Source of the DNA: Canna indica
Taxonomy: Eukaryota; Streptophyta; Magnoliopsida; Zingiberales; Cannaceae
Reading direction: 5' to 3'
Length of the DNA: 64,000 nucleotides
NCBI GenBank assembly: GCA_034359265.1
Contig: CP136894.1
Location: 32,456,501-32,520,500 of the forward strand
Part shown: positions 33,611 to 46,699 of the stretch, in pieces
How positions within the stretch are numbered: the stretch's first letter is position 1
How the letters are laid out: every line of letters begins with the position of its first letter
Program-made: the position numbers and the translations under genes
Notes under the pieces: generated by a model
Seen by the model: the letters and a program-made list of their open reading frames with translations, nothing else
What the model was told of the DNA's origin: nothing
Database searches by the model: none

Positions 33611-34395
33611 AGTGTAAATTTTATTGGCTAATACCTGAATCATTCCTGAACACCTAAAACATATCACATTTACACGAAATCATAAAATAAAATTTGAAAC
33701 CACATATGAACCATTCTAAATTCACACACACACAGAAATTCACACACAACCATAAATAAATTAAGGAAACCATTGTATACATTAAGATTGTGCTAGTCAA
33801 AATACATTGTGCTAGTCAAGCAAACATTGTTTCGGAGTTTCAATACATTAAGATTGTTACAAAAATACATATCAGTGGTAGTCTTTTCCAAAAAGTAGAT
33901 CCTTGTACTTTATTCTTTTTATACCTGTATGTAAAAACAAAAGAAATATGAATAAAATGAAAAGATAAAATCCTCAACTATACGAAGCATTTGGATTGCT
34001 ACATGATGATAAATTATAACCCATAAATATAATTAACTAGCTTGGGGACATTGCGATAGGCAATAGATTTTAAACCCTAACAATCAACTTAAGTAGAAGA
34101 TGGATATTGCATCAGACATCACACTCTCCTAAACAATAGATTTTAGGTTATCATGCGCACTTGCATGCATTCCTAAGTTTGAATAAAGAATATGGAAAAG
34201 AATGCATCCTCTACCCATCACTACTACACATTATAATAATATCTTCCTTCCCAAGATAAATAAAGCATGATCTATCAAGTTTTATATATCACCATAATAT
34301 ATGCACCTCTTTCCTTCCGATTTCCCCTCCTAATTATACTTGGTAAAAATTAAGAATGATTAATTAAGAATGCAATTTAATTTATTGACCAGTAA
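33611..34395. other. CACTA-1 left interior, no gene seen
   Basis: AT-rich DNA between the subterminal array and the end of the Transposase_24-type gene. It contains a CA-rich run (33724-33735) and a duplicated TTGTGCTAGTCAA segment (33788 and 33807). It probably includes the gene's 3' untranslated region. Confidence 0.5.
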
Positions 34396-37300
34396 TCATA
34401 ACCCAGCTGATGGAGGTGGAGGTGGAGGTGGTGCGGTGGAACTTGAAGGATAATTTGTTGATTCCGAAGAAATGACAAGAATACCAAGTTGTGTCAATAG
34501 CAAACGAACTTGAGCCTCCACTTGTGATTGCATCGATGTCTCCAAATGGGTAATGTGCTCTCGCATGGATGCCACCTCCATCTTCATATTGTTCCACTCA
34601 TCATGTGTCCGACGATGCCCATAACTTGAGGATGTACTGGATCCTTCAAAGCTTGAACTCCCAATAACAGATTTAACATCCTCTCGACATCCAAAACCAT
34701 AAACCCGATTATGAGATGGGGGTCCAGAGGCATTAATCCATTCTTCAGGATCAAAATTCGTGTGTAATGATGCATATGTGCCATACTTCTCTATGATCGA
34801 TGCCTCATAAGTCTCCTGTATAATTTTTTAAAAAATAGTTAATTATTATATTTGAAAAATTAGTTAATTATTAGTTAAATCAAGTAAATACCGCAACTTT
34901 TTGTGATTTGTCATTGACATAGTCACCCTCACCACTATTTCGCTTATGGGTGTATTTAAACAACTCAAGATGTGTAGGTGGTCGATTCAACTTTTCTTCC
35001 TACAAAAAGATAAATGATATTTAATTAACAATCTTAACATAAATTTTGTATGACAACAATATTATCAATATCATACCAATTTTTTTCGATGAGCAACAAA
35101 TGAAATAGATCCACCTGTATGAAGTGCAATGTCACCATCTACCTCCTTCTTGCGATTGAGACGATTGACTTTTGATTTTCGCCTCCACTTATCTGTATCC
35201 CAATGCTCAATAATAAGTTGATTCCAAATATCTGGAGGTATCCACGGAGGGCCAAAACCGCTAGTTCGGTGGATATCATCGGTATTAGCCTTTATTTTTG
35301 CATAATTTCTAGCATCACATATATTATCAGAGAAGCGTTGAGCAGCTGTCCTATCCCATATTTCTCGAACCTCATCGGTCTGAGAAGGATCCCAACGATA
35401 AACTGCCTAAAAAAACCCAAATACACAATAGTGGAGATAAAAATTTCAATTTTAGGAGTTTGTATATCAGCAACATATAATTATCATAATCAAATTTTTA
35501 AAATAAAATACCTTAAATTTGTCCCAGAGTAACTCCTTCAGATGTGATGGCACTTCAGACCAATATGGCCATACACCCATGAAATTTCCCTTAATAATTG
35601 ATGAAATATCTCGAACCACTTCTGTCTCGGGGAAGCTACAAAAATAATAAATTAGATCACAAATAAAACTAGAGTACTGGGCTGTTTGAGTCCAGCTCTT
35701 TTTTCTTTTGATGTAAGTAGGATATGTTCGGAGAAGAAAGACATCGAGGAAGGCAAGGTGGAAGAGGTTGATGAGGAGAAAGAAGAGAAAGAGAAGAAAA
35801 AGAAGAAGATCAAGGAGGTTTCTCATGAATGGTCTTTAGTCAACAAGCAAAAACCTATCTGGATGAGGAAGCCTGAAGAGAACACAAAGGAAGAATATTC
35901 TGCTTTCTACAAGAGTCTCACTAATGACTGGGAGGAGCATTTGGCTGTGAGATATACTACATCACTGGTGAGAGCATATGTGGGTATTGAGTTGTGGAAG
36001 CACCTGCTAGTTGAGTTTCAGGTCCTTTCATATAGCTATACAATACCTTATCACTGTCATAGTGCTACTGTTACTGCAGAAGACTAATTGGTAGCATCTA
36101 GTCTATTAGTATCTCCTAATCTTTAGTTCATCTATAAGTCTATTAGTACCTCCTGTAAAATATATTAATCTGTTCAGATCATCCTCTAGGTCTTACCGAA
36201 GGTAGTGGTCATATGATCAATGTTTGGCAACTTAATTTGATTTTAGTTAACATATATGAGCAGTGGTCTTACCATACTGTCAGAATAAAGCAAACATCAT
36301 ATTGTAGGATAAATTGAAACTTAACTTGCATATGCCAAAAACCATTATAATATCATCTTCTAGTTCTTATGCACTGTGTTCAAATAGTTATGAACAAATA
36401 CTAGTTATGAATCACAAGCCATTCCCTTCCCTTGTAAAGGTATACCCACAAAATTGTGAATCTAATAATGCCCCAATTCTCTATGATTGCATCCTTACTG
36501 TAGATATATGATACAAGGTTGTCAATAATAGCAAGCACAAATAGCAGCATCATCCCCTCCCACTCAGTAAGTGATGAAGGTTTGTTTTGCCCTCTCTTCA
36601 TCTCCACTTCCTTTTCTTTTTCTTTCCCTCCTGCAACTCTTCTCTTCACCCTTTACTTCTTTTGTTTAAACCAAATTATAGAACTGGTCAAAATCAACCA
36701 TTTCCGCCATCAATTCTAGCCAATTGAGCTGATATCTGACTATAAGACCGAGACAAATCAACCAAAATCGGGTAGACCTAGGAAGGCACCAGCAACCAAT
36801 CAGCCATGCATGCCATATCATAGTTGTCTGATATTCCAAACTACGCATCAAACCAATTTAACTATCAAATAAATAAGGGCACATGATTAGGTTGCACATA
36901 TGATATTTCTATAAGCATGTAAATTTGGTAGGTACTCAATACTCAAATAGTTAGGACTTGATGATTGTTGTATGCAAACATCGAGGGCACCCAGATTAGT
37001 TGGGACTAGATGGTAGTTGTATGTGAATTTAGAATGTCCAGCATGATAAAAGAAGAATAAGTGATCATATTGAGGTGACAAGAAAAACTATTCATGTGTT
37101 GTCTACATCATTGCGCAAAAGGTTTAACCATCCAAGAGTCTGCTCTATCTTCTTCAATATCTTAAGACAGGTCCATATGAGTTTGAAGCCTTCACCAATT
37201 CAAGACCTCAATTGAACAAACTATGAGCAAGATGACACTACTAATGAATTTATTTATCTATTTTTAAGAAATAGTATTAAGCTCCAACATCTGCTAGTTC

Positions 37301-38715
37301 AGACTTGAGAAAATCATCAAGAATCAATATAGCTAAACATGGTTCTACAGAGTTCATAACATGATGAAAGGCATTGGGAAGTCTTGACTCTTGAGTAGTC
37401 AAAAAATAGAAAACTTTAATGTGTTAGCAGATGGCTTCCAGTTTCTATAGCAAATGTATTATTAGATGGTAAATAAACGTAAACATAAAATACTAAATGT
37501 CGAACTGTCAACCTACGAAGAATTGCAACAAGTAAATGTATTATGTACAGATGGTCCCATCCATAGTAGTTTGAGAAGGGCCAAAAATTGTCACTAGTCA
37601 TATCAGAACCAAACTAATAAATTCATTTAATAATAGGAATAATAATCTTATGCACTGTGTTCATCATTCTATTAATTTATAAATTGCATGATGCTATTGA
37701 GAAGCTGCTGATCTAGAAGCTGTTGATCTAGAACAAGAAAAACTTGATCCTTCAATTATGTAGTTCTACAGAAATCTGATTAGTTCTACAGAAAATGAGT
37801 CAAGAGTATTTTAGGGGTTTGTACTTGAACTATATCCATCTTTCATTCTAGGACTAAGTTATCATATACAATCCCTCAGCATCTAGGATTAGAAGAATGT
37901 TTTATTATCATTGATATCTCATCTTTGGTCTTTATTGTATTTGTTTCAATTTATCAACCTACAATCAATATTCTCCTGTATGCAACTGCATTTTGCAGAT
38001 GTGCATTGTTTCACATGCTACATAAACTTAGCCGTTGGTATAGAACATATGAAACATCTTTCAAATGGCTTTTAGAATATAAGATTTTACTCCAGATATT
38101 GGTAGTGGAATTTGAGACCTGCATGTTCTCTTAAGGTTATGCAATACAGCCTCACTATGTGGTATCGTTGTGTACACAAAATCTATATAGCCTCACTAAT
38201 TGGATTAGTAGTAAAAGAGTTCAATGCCAATAGCAAATGAAATATATAGTGAAGTAAAAGAGCACGAGGTTTCTATAAATGCATAATCCAAATGAGGAAG
38301 CTAAAAATATAATGATCTATATTTTCTTATCAATAATTAATAAGCGTCTATCATCTGGTGTCTTTGACGGTTGTAAAGGCTGATTTGGTTCTCTTCGACG
38401 TGAAGTATTATCACCGTGTGTAGGAGCAGATGTAGATGGCACAAGAGGAGCTGATGTCATCAAATGCAAATGGATTGAAGGTGGTGAGGGTGTTGGTGCT
38501 GGTGCTGACGACGTCGAAGGTGTAGGAGTAGAAGGTGTTTCTAGTGGAACAGTAACGAGTTCAAGTGGAATAGTAATGGGTACAACAGGAGTACAAGGTG
38601 TATAGGTCATGGCTCCAACTACAGCTTCAGATGATGATGATTGTGTAGAGGCCGCAAAAGATTTTTCAATCAAAGGAGGACGCCCTCGCCCTCGTCCTCG
38701 CCCTCGTGACACCAT
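34396..38715 (-). CDS. Transposase_24-type (plant CACTA accessory) protein gene
   Basis: Exon 1 (38715 to about 38320) starts [14 protein letters not shown], followed by a long Pro/Ser/Thr-rich region. Four further exons have good splice sites: 35635-35512 ([29 protein letters not shown]), 35406-35077 ([12 protein letters not shown] ... [10 protein letters not shown]), 34999-34892 ([17 protein letters not shown]) and 34815-34396 ([15 protein letters not shown] ... [16 protein letters not shown]). The last exon ends with a coiled coil, a poly-Pro run and a TGA. These blocks are those of PF03004-like proteins encoded next to TNP2 in plant CACTA elements, thought to bind DNA. Exons 2-5 are uninterrupted. 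Continuity from exon 1 across a 2.7-kb interval that holds the HSP90 fragment is inferred. Confidence 0.75.
35741..35950 (+). pseudogene. HSP90 gene fragment captured in CACTA-1
   Basis: An open frame of about 70 codons matches the acidic linker and middle-domain start of cytosolic HSP90: [43 protein letters not shown], then [20 protein letters not shown]. The match stops abruptly after HLAV and the frame runs on into unrelated sequence to 36087. It lies antisense in the long first intron of the Transposase_24-type gene. HSP90 is a cytosolic chaperone. This 210-bp piece lacks the ATPase domain and the C-terminal dimer domain, so it is a fragment. Its frame has no stop, which suggests recent capture. 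Confidence 0.9.
35972..36370 (+). repeat. Left arm of a 0.4-kb inverted duplication inside CACTA-1
   Basis: It starts GAGCATATGTGGGTATTGAG beside the HSP90 fragment and ends at TCTTCTAGTTCTTA. It aligns with the reverse complement of 48383-48797 with scattered substitutions and small gaps. Non-coding; identity unknown. Confidence 0.85.
36371..38319. other. Intron-like DNA in CACTA-1, no gene seen
   Basis: AT-rich. It lacks long frames or recognisable domains on either strand, and it separates exon 1 of the Transposase_24-type gene from the inverted-duplication arm. Some of it may be captured intron sequence. Confidence 0.45.
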
Positions 38716-38863
38716 TATTTACTAAAAGTGCATTAAGAATAGTTAATAATTCAAGACACATGAATTTTAAAAAAAAATCAATTACAAACAAATGAGAGTT
38801 TGTCATCATGTTCACAATAATTTTATAAGTGATCATCAAAAGTAAACTTATACAAAAAAAGTT

Positions 38864-41800
38864 TCAATCATCATTCTTCTCATTTGACAAATACTCGTCA
38901 ACTTCATTATCTTCACTATCATCCATGTCTATAGTGTCCGCTTCTTCTTCGTCCTCCTCAATTACTTGTCTTTGAGTTCTTAAGAAATTTTTTCATGTTG
39001 ATCTACTTCATCAACTACACCATCGTTATCAACTAATACATTTAACAAATTCAACCTCATCCTCTTGAAAAAAATCATCAGTCTGTGGAGGGATATTATC
39101 GTCTGTTTCTTCAACTAATACATAAAATCTATTTCTTGCTTTAATTTTGCATACAGACCACCAATCACTCCTTCCTTTTTTCTTTGAGGGATAACTAGTG
39201 TAATAAACTTGTTGAGCTTGCTCTGCCAACACAAAAGGAGCATCATGATAAAGTCTCAACTTGTGATTGATTTCAACAAGTCCATGATGAGGATGTACTC
39301 TAACTCCTTTTTCAGTATAAAATCACTCACATTTAAATAACACCACATTATTTCCACAAAAGTATTATACTTCCACAATATCAATCAAAATGTCATAGTA
39401 ATCAGCTTCAAAGTCATTGTAGCAACTACCCTTGACACAAACACCACTGTTAATTATTTTGTTTTCATATGAAAATTCCTTGGTGTGAAACTTATATCCA
39501 TTCACAAAATAACCCTTCATGGAACGAACCAATCTTTGTGGGCCTTGTGCAATGGCAAGTATTCGATTATCAACTGTGTGAATGTTTTGATTAACCTATC
39601 ACAAAAAAATGAAATAATCAGGATTATTCACATTGACATTCACACAAGGATGATTGTTCAACTTACATAATCTCTCAACCATTTTGGAAATTCTATCTCG
39701 TAACTTCTCTAGCTCTGCGTCAGTTAAGTGTGGTTCTCTTTGCCTAACGATATCATTAAACTCACTAAAAAAAATAAAGTTTACATTAACATAATTTGAA
39801 TATATGAAATAATTAATGAAAAGTTGATGTTAATACTACTACGTACTTAATGAAAGGAGAGATTTCGTGACAATTCATAAGTACGTAAAGCTCCATTGCT
39901 TTATACTCAACTTCGTCGACAATCATCCTATAACGCCCAACGGCCCCTCAAGGTCGACCAGGGTAGGTAAAGATAGATAGGCGTCCCATGGTAGTTGGAA
40001 CTCCACCATCATCATTTCAAGGTACTTGATTCAACCTTGTGTTTACCTCTGGTTCAAAGTAGAAAGAACAGAAAGTAGAAATTTCTTGTATGATATATGC
40101 TTCACAAATTGATCCTTCAACATATGCTCGATTCTTCACTTTTTTCTTCAATTGAAGCATATACCTGAAATATTCTTATAAATTAAGACGTTTAAAAAAA
40201 ATAGAAATTTGAATGAAGAATCAAAAGACATATGTGTTACCTTTTGAATCTATACATCCATCAATATTGTACAGGACTGCCAAGTTTAGCCTCATAAGGT
40301 AAATGAATAGGGAGATGCTCCATTGAGTCGAACAAACTTGGTGGAAATATTTTCTCAAGCTTGCATAGTATCTCAACAATGTTTAACTCAAGTCTTTTGA
40401 CCTCCTCAATTCGCAACACACTTGAACACAAGTCCCAAAAGAATAAACTCAGCTCAGTTAATGTATCCCATACTGGATTAGGTAACAAATCACAAAATTC
40501 AATTGGAATAAGCCTTTGCATGAAAACATGAGAATCATGACTTTTCATTCCATAAAATTTGCAATCATCTATATTTACACATTGACTTATGTTTGAAGCA
40601 TAATGTCACACCCAAACTGAGGGTAGTGTGATCGGCCAGGGCCTACATCCTACCCTGTAGCGTACTGTCTAAACTGACATATAAGAAACCAGAACATCTC
40701 GATAAAAAGAAACCTTAATGCAAGCTTTATTTAAATTTTTTCAAACTTCACAATATATGTTTTCAAACCAAAGAAGAAAACCAACCTCGTAACAATACGA
40801 ACAACTCAAGTGTCAAGGTTGTACAAACTTTTTCAAAACACAACTATCAGTGTAGAAAAGAAAAACAACTACTAAGACAATAGACTATGACCCAAGGACG
40901 CCGCTACGAGATATGTCACCACCACCCGCCCTCCAGCTGCACTATGCCGACAAGCCACAATCACTGCTCATGCCCTGCAAAAACAAGGAAACAAACTGTG
41001 AGTCCACTTGGGACTCAGTGAGCGGTTCTTCCGAACCTCCACATAATCCTCAATTAGTCATGCATAACATATAAGGCAGCATTGTATATAATCAGGGAGG
41101 TAAGTTACTTTTTTTAAATGCGACTACTGGCCCTATAGGTCATGCTGTATAAACTATGTAGGTAAAAACCTGCCATAATAGCCTATCAAGCCTTTGGCAT
41201 CCGGCCCTTGGGCCTAATCATGGTATAAGAATCTCGGCTATAACCGTTCAGCCACATCATATCAAGATGTAAACAATAAATCCTGGGCCATCGACTAGGA
41301 TGGTCTACTAGTCTCCGGACACCGTCTGGGGTAGGGATAGCTAGTCCCACCCAATTGGGGTCTGACACCTAGCGAGCCCGCTGGTGCATCTCAAGACCCA
41401 ATCACTGGCCGAGCTAAGCATTGGTCATTTCTGACCTCCACGCTTCTCGGCGGACCATCTCAAGCACATCACACAATCAAGTGTCCTAGGGTTTCCTTAT
41501 ATACATTTCGGGCCATTGCTCGTATCCGTCCCTAATCCGGCCTGCAGGGTCAACAATTCAATGATGCCCTTCCAAAAACGTGTGCACCTAATAATACTAG
41601 GTTTCCAAAGATGAATACTCGAAGTCCTAGAAGTTGTATAATTTCCTAGTTCAGTTTCCATATCTATTATGCACCTTACGATGTCCTACATATTATATAG
41701 CGTTATACGCTACCTTGGGTGAGGAATTCTGTGAACCGTACTTAGAATTCCAACCCTGAACATTTCCAGACAGCATATATGAAATAAAGAACGGTAAACA

Positions 41801-44800
41801 TAATTCACAACAACTACCATGTATAACTACGAGGTTCAACGATAAAAATTTATATACTGCATATAGAATTAAATTCAATAACGGAACATCGTATCTAGCA
41901 TGATAAAAATATCCCAATGGCACTTACCAAATTAATCATGGGTAGCAACATCATGAAGAACCCGAATTAAAGAGGCAATTAATTCAGTGATTAAAATAAT
42001 AAGGAACATACATTAAGCATAGCAACAATTTAACATGATATAAGAGATTAAATAAAACCTTTCTTTGAATACATATACCATAACCATCATATCCATAAGA
42101 GCATTAGCAAGAACATTTCCAAAATACGATAATGAAGGTCTATCACTATATATTTCATATGATAAGCGAGAAATTACGTAACATGAATATGAATTAGGAT
42201 CGAACGGAAAGGTACGAACAAGTACTCATATCATTCAGTTTCCCCTTCTTCTTTTTCCCCCTTGCTCGGCCGAAGCTTGAGCAAGGTAATTCTTGCTCAG
42301 CTGAACCCTATGGATGGGAAGGGGCTGACATTTCATCCATAATTTATATGCACCAGTCTACGGATCTAATATTTAACAAGAAACAAAACTCGGAATCATG
42401 CATCTTAACTCAAACAGTCCACACTCCCCATTAATACCACCGATCGGCCGACTCAAGCAGGGTAAACCCTTGCTCGGCTGAGTCCTCAAATTGAAGGGGG
42501 CATGGCTACAACAAGAACACCATATGGAGCCGTAGATCTAGCATATCATGAACACCAAGCGATCTACGGCTGCGAAATAAGCGAGGAAAATTTCGGCATG
42601 ACCTTTCCCCTATTTCCTCAACTCGGCAGTCCACAAAAATGCAAAAAAAAAACACGATCTAATACATAAGATCACATGCACATACATCGATTTAAAACTC
42701 TACTCAAAGAAACTCGTCGATCGGCAAAACTCGCGAAGAAAAATCCGATTTCAAATCTAATAGGGCCGGCGACCTGCCTCCCTTCAAAAGCGTGATAACC
42801 ACTCACTTAGATCGGATCACGAAGAAATCTTGAAGAAAATGGGCTGCCGATCTCCTCGAATGTCGTCGCGAACTCAGCGCTGACAAGATCTCCACCTCCT
42901 CTCTCCCTTTCTCCCTCTTGATGGGCTGCGTGCAGCTCTCTCTTTGAGCCGCATGGGTTTTATTCCCCTCATCCAATGACCCAAATGCCCCTCACTTGAC
43001 TTGACTTCTACTCGGTACGATCCGAGTCCGATTCAGACTCCGATCCAATCTGCACTCATGAGTCAAACTCGACTTAATAAGACATCATAAGCAAGAAATG
43101 AAATAACCATTGAACCAATTTAACTTCATATTTCCATGGGTCGGGTTATACCTTCTACTCGAGGTGATTCCCGCGACTCGACCTGGCTAACCTCCGATCC
43201 GGTGCGCTGCAACAAAGATAGATTTTTATATTAGGAAATTTTTTGGGTCTTACACATAACCATAAGGAAGTTTCAATTCTTTGACCCAATGACATACTGC
43301 TTTGATTTGTTCTTTGTTCAACACAAATGAGGCTCTCAGCTTCAACAGTTTCCCATTGGCATTCTATAATTCTAATTCGGGGCGCTTGCAATACTTAGGC
43401 AAATCAGTTCTAGCCTTGACATTGTCTTTTGTTTTCCCCTTGATGTCCATTACCGTATTGAATATATTTTCAAATACATTTCGTTCAATATGCATCACAT
43501 CTAAGTTGTGTCGAATTAAATTTGTATGCCAATATGGTAAAGTCCAAAAGATAATTTTTTTAACACAATTGTGTTGTTGCCCAAATCCTGAAATTCTAGC
43601 AACACATTGATTTCCAAATTGAATACCAGGCAATTTATCAACACGTGCCTTTATTTCATCGCCCGATAATCGTGGAGGTGGAATATCTCTTTCAATTCGG
43701 CCCTTCATAAATTTGTCCCTTTGCCTTCGATATGGATGATCAAGAGGGAGAAACTGACGATGGCAATCGAAAAATGATGTCTTTCTCTCATTTCCGAGAA
43801 TAAAAGATTTACTATGCTCTAAACAATATGGACAAGCTAACCTCCCGTGTGTGCTCTATCCTGATAACATAGCATATGCAGGGAAGTCACTGATAGTCCA
43901 CATAAGTGCTGCTCTCATTTGAAAATTTTGTTTTCTAAACACATCATATGTCATAATCCCATCAGACCATAACATGTTCAATTCATCAATCAATGGCCTC
44001 AAAAATACATCAAGTTCTTTATGTGGGCTCTTTGGTCCAGGAGTGATCAAACTTAAGAATATAAACTGATCCTTCAAACACATAGATGGCGGCAAATTAT
44101 ATACAGTAATCAGCACAGGCCAAACTGAATATGGAATAGAAGGATGCCCAAATGGGTTAAAGCCATTGGTGCACAATCCTAATATGACATTCCTTGGATC
44201 AGAAGCAAATGAAGGATGGTGAACATCAAACTGTCTCCATGCTTCACTATCTGCAGGATGTGCAACAACATCTGAACTACGATTCTTTGCATGCCAAATC
44301 ATATACTTAGCAGTTTTTCAAACATAAAAAGCCTTTGAAGTGTTGGTGTTATCGGAAGATATCGTAAGACCTTATACGGTATTTTTTTTCTCTTACCATT
44401 ATTTAATGGTGTTGGCTTATATCTAGGATGTCCACACACTAAGCACTGCATTAAATTTGTTGTTTCTTTATAAAACAACATGCAATTATTCTGACATGCA
44501 TCTATCTTTTCATATCCAAGTCCTAGTTTCTTCATCATCTTCTTCGTTTTATAAAAAAATTATTCCAACTTTGCATCTTCTGGTAACATATCTTTGATTA
44601 TTGACATCAGTCGGTCATAGCAAGCTTCGCTCATGTTAAACTTAGATTTGCAATTGAGTAACTGTGACATGGCTGATAACCTACTTTGACTCTTACAACC
44701 ACTCCATAATGGCTCATCTGCGTACTTCAATAATTCAAAAAATTTGGCAGCTTCTTCATTTGGTCTTTCTTCTACATTTGATGAGTCAATACCAATTGCA

Positions 44801-45135
44801 TCAACCACCATAGTTCTATAGGGATTTTGAGTGGTGCTTTCTGATGGAGGAATGATTAAGGATTCACCAACTTCTTCACTTGTCAACTCCCCATGTGCAA
44901 TCCAATGTGTGTAGTGAGGCATAAATCCCTTCGAACATAAGTGATATGCCACATCATCTCGATAATAATAACGATGATTAATACATTGTCGACATAGGCA
45001 CCTAATTTTGTCACCAAAAATATATTGAGTTTTGGAGTATGCAAAATTAAGAAATCCCTCGACTCCTTGAATAAATCCATCAGTCAAAACTCCTCTAATT
45101 ATTCGACGTTTCATCCAACTACAATCCGTAGACAT
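38864..45135 (-). pseudogene. TNP2-like CACTA transposase, broken by stops, a frameshift and a solo LTR
   Basis: It starts at ATG 45135 (MSTDCSWMKRRI) with the transposase-associated domain (CLCRQCINHRYY). The TNP2 core follows over 44538-43364 with LGYEKIDACQNNCMLF, AHPADSEAWRQFD, NFQMRAALMWTISDFPAYA, LPYWHTNLIRHNLDVMHIE. It resumes after the solo LTR with the DUF4218 region (40603-40241; LPIHLPYEAKLGSPVQY), an exon at 40164-39847, and a DUF4216 region (39259-39029; WWSVCKIKARNRFYVL). It ends with an acidic tail and TGA at 38864. Defects are stops near 44557, 43853 and 43362, a 1-base loss in an A-run near 44310, later stops and the LTR. TNP2 proteins cut and join CACTA ends. This copy cannot. 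Confidence 0.9.
40604..43254 (-). repeat. Solo LTR S2 (gypsy-like), 2651 bp, target duplication CATAA
   Basis: The ends are TGTCACACCC (40604) and GGGTCTTACA (43254), with the 5-bp repeat CATAA at 40599-40603 and 43255-43259. It has the same family and orientation as S1 and is inserted in the transposase coding region, in a codon run that resumes in register on the far side. No internal retrotransposon sequence remains. Terminal TG...CA is intact, unlike S1. Confidence 0.93.
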
Positions 45136-45979
45136 TTTGATTAGCTTTTTCAACCTAGAAACAATATTAAGCACATTAATTAGAACACGATTTAAAAAAA
45201 AAATAGCTATCATGTTATTTAGATTAGAGTCTCCTCTAAGCTAAGCAATAGTCCTGTCATTCACATTGTGGACTGTGTTATGTACTTTGTTAGAAAAATG
45301 AAGAAAGAAAACCTAAGAAGTAATGTGATGGTGCTTCACCAATTAGGCATCATATTTTGAAATTTTGGCTATGGTGGTCCCATTATATGTTCAAGATTTT
45401 CTTTTTCTTTGAGTAACTACCTCGATCAATCTTTTTCTTGATAAATCCTATAATTCCTAAGAATTTCTCTACTCACTAGAATTTTGAAAATTTTTTCTGG
45501 AATTTTAAAATTTCTCTACTCATTGGGTATAGTTCTAATGAGTCTAATTTGTTTGTCCATAGATCCTATAGTTCCTAGGAATTAACTAATCAATCAATCA
45601 ATTATTTAAAAAGTTACCTCAATGAACATGTAGCAAGATTTCAACAAAATAATTATCAGGCGCATGCTCTAGACACAGATGATAGAATGCGGTTATTCCA
45701 AGCAAGAAGCTTCTATTAGACCACTCATGGGGTCTGGAACAAACAAGACAAAAATTATCATGATGCAATTGAAAACAGAAAGTTTTCGTTAAATTAACAG
45801 GTGGTTTTTAAAGAAGAAAAGTTCACGAGCACAAAGTTGAAACATAAGGAATGAAAGATGTAGCATGTCGAGTACTTCTATATACCTTTGAAATATAAGG
45901 AGCAAAAGATTGCCACTAGAAGAGAATATAAGATGTATATAATGCCAACTAAATCAAGTGACAACAATTTCAAGGTTAA
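45136..45979. other. Region upstream of TNP2 in CACTA-1, no gene seen
   Basis: AT-rich, probably 5' untranslated or intron sequence of the transposase gene. No motifs recognised. Confidence 0.45.
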
Positions 45980-46117
45980 TACTTGGCAACCAATGGCTTC
46001 TGGAACAATGTCTTCAACACGCCCAAGACTTTCCTCAAGAGAAAATCTGGCCTTCCCAAATTTCGTAAGTACACAGTTTGCAGTTATCGCCTGGAAAAGC
46101 ATAGCACACTTGCACAT
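45980..46117 (-). pseudogene. Probable U-box E3 ligase (PUB45/PUB4-like) fragment captured in CACTA-1
   Basis: A 46-codon stretch reads AMLFQAITANCVLTKFGKA, RFSLEESLGRVEDIVPEAIG, CQV. It resembles the conserved N-terminal helical (UND-type) segment of plant U-box proteins, in which LAITxxxVLLKFEKAR, SLRRVEDIVPQSIGCQ recur. The frame runs on to 45878 into unrelated sequence. It has no U-box or armadillo repeats, so it is a fragment on the same strand as the transposase genes, perhaps within their 5' intron. The assignment comes from remembered family motifs and needs a search. Confidence 0.6.
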
Positions 46118-46699
46118 AAGATCTAGATAGTTGTGAAACTTGAAGTAGACTATGAGTACTGAGTTACATAGTTATGCAAACTAGTGAAAATGCAAAAAGA
46201 CATATAAGTTCTGCAACCAACATGGACTCATAATTTGTTCTTATCCTGATCTATAAATGGAAATGTAAGAAATATATAAGTCAAGCTTAGAGGAAACTGT
46301 GAAGTGACCATTAGTCCATGACCTTCATGCACATGGGTCAAGTAGTTTGTGTACTTAGAAACTGTAAAACGACCATGACCCTCATGTGTGGGTCACTTCC
46401 AACTCCCAAGATATAAACCAATTGTTTCTGGATTATGGATTGGTATGCACTTCATATCAACATTTCAAAAGGGGATCCTCAAATTAAACAGAAATATAAG
46501 AAAGAAAAACGAACAAATTTTCTTCTAAACACTGAAAATTTAGCTAACAGTTCAAGTTCAGGGATGATATTTTAGGATGAAGCTGAAATTGTGAATGATG
46601 CATCAACTGCATATGTGAATCAAATTGTCAATTCAGATATAAATGATGAAATCAATGACAGTAGCAGTGATTTAAAGATGGATAATTTATCAACTTAAT
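46118..46699. other. CACTA-1 interior, no gene seen
   Basis: AT-rich stretch with a duplicated CATGACC(TT/CT)CATG segment (46318 and 46373). There are no recognised domains. Confidence 0.4.

Noticed and set aside
33015..33657. Overlapping open frames on both strands with repeated NTNG/ITNE residues
   Set aside because: They are translations of the palindromic subterminal repeat of CACTA-1. The frame stays open only because the repeat unit lacks stops.
35467..35826. 119-codon minus frame with a hydrophobic N-terminus
   Set aside because: Its first half is the antisense of the HSP90 acidic linker and its second half runs through a Transposase_24-type exon into the intron. It is not a gene of its own.
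45888..46130. Plus-strand 80-codon frame opposite the U-box-like fragment
   Set aside because: It is the shadow of the minus-strand frame that carries the recognisable motifs.
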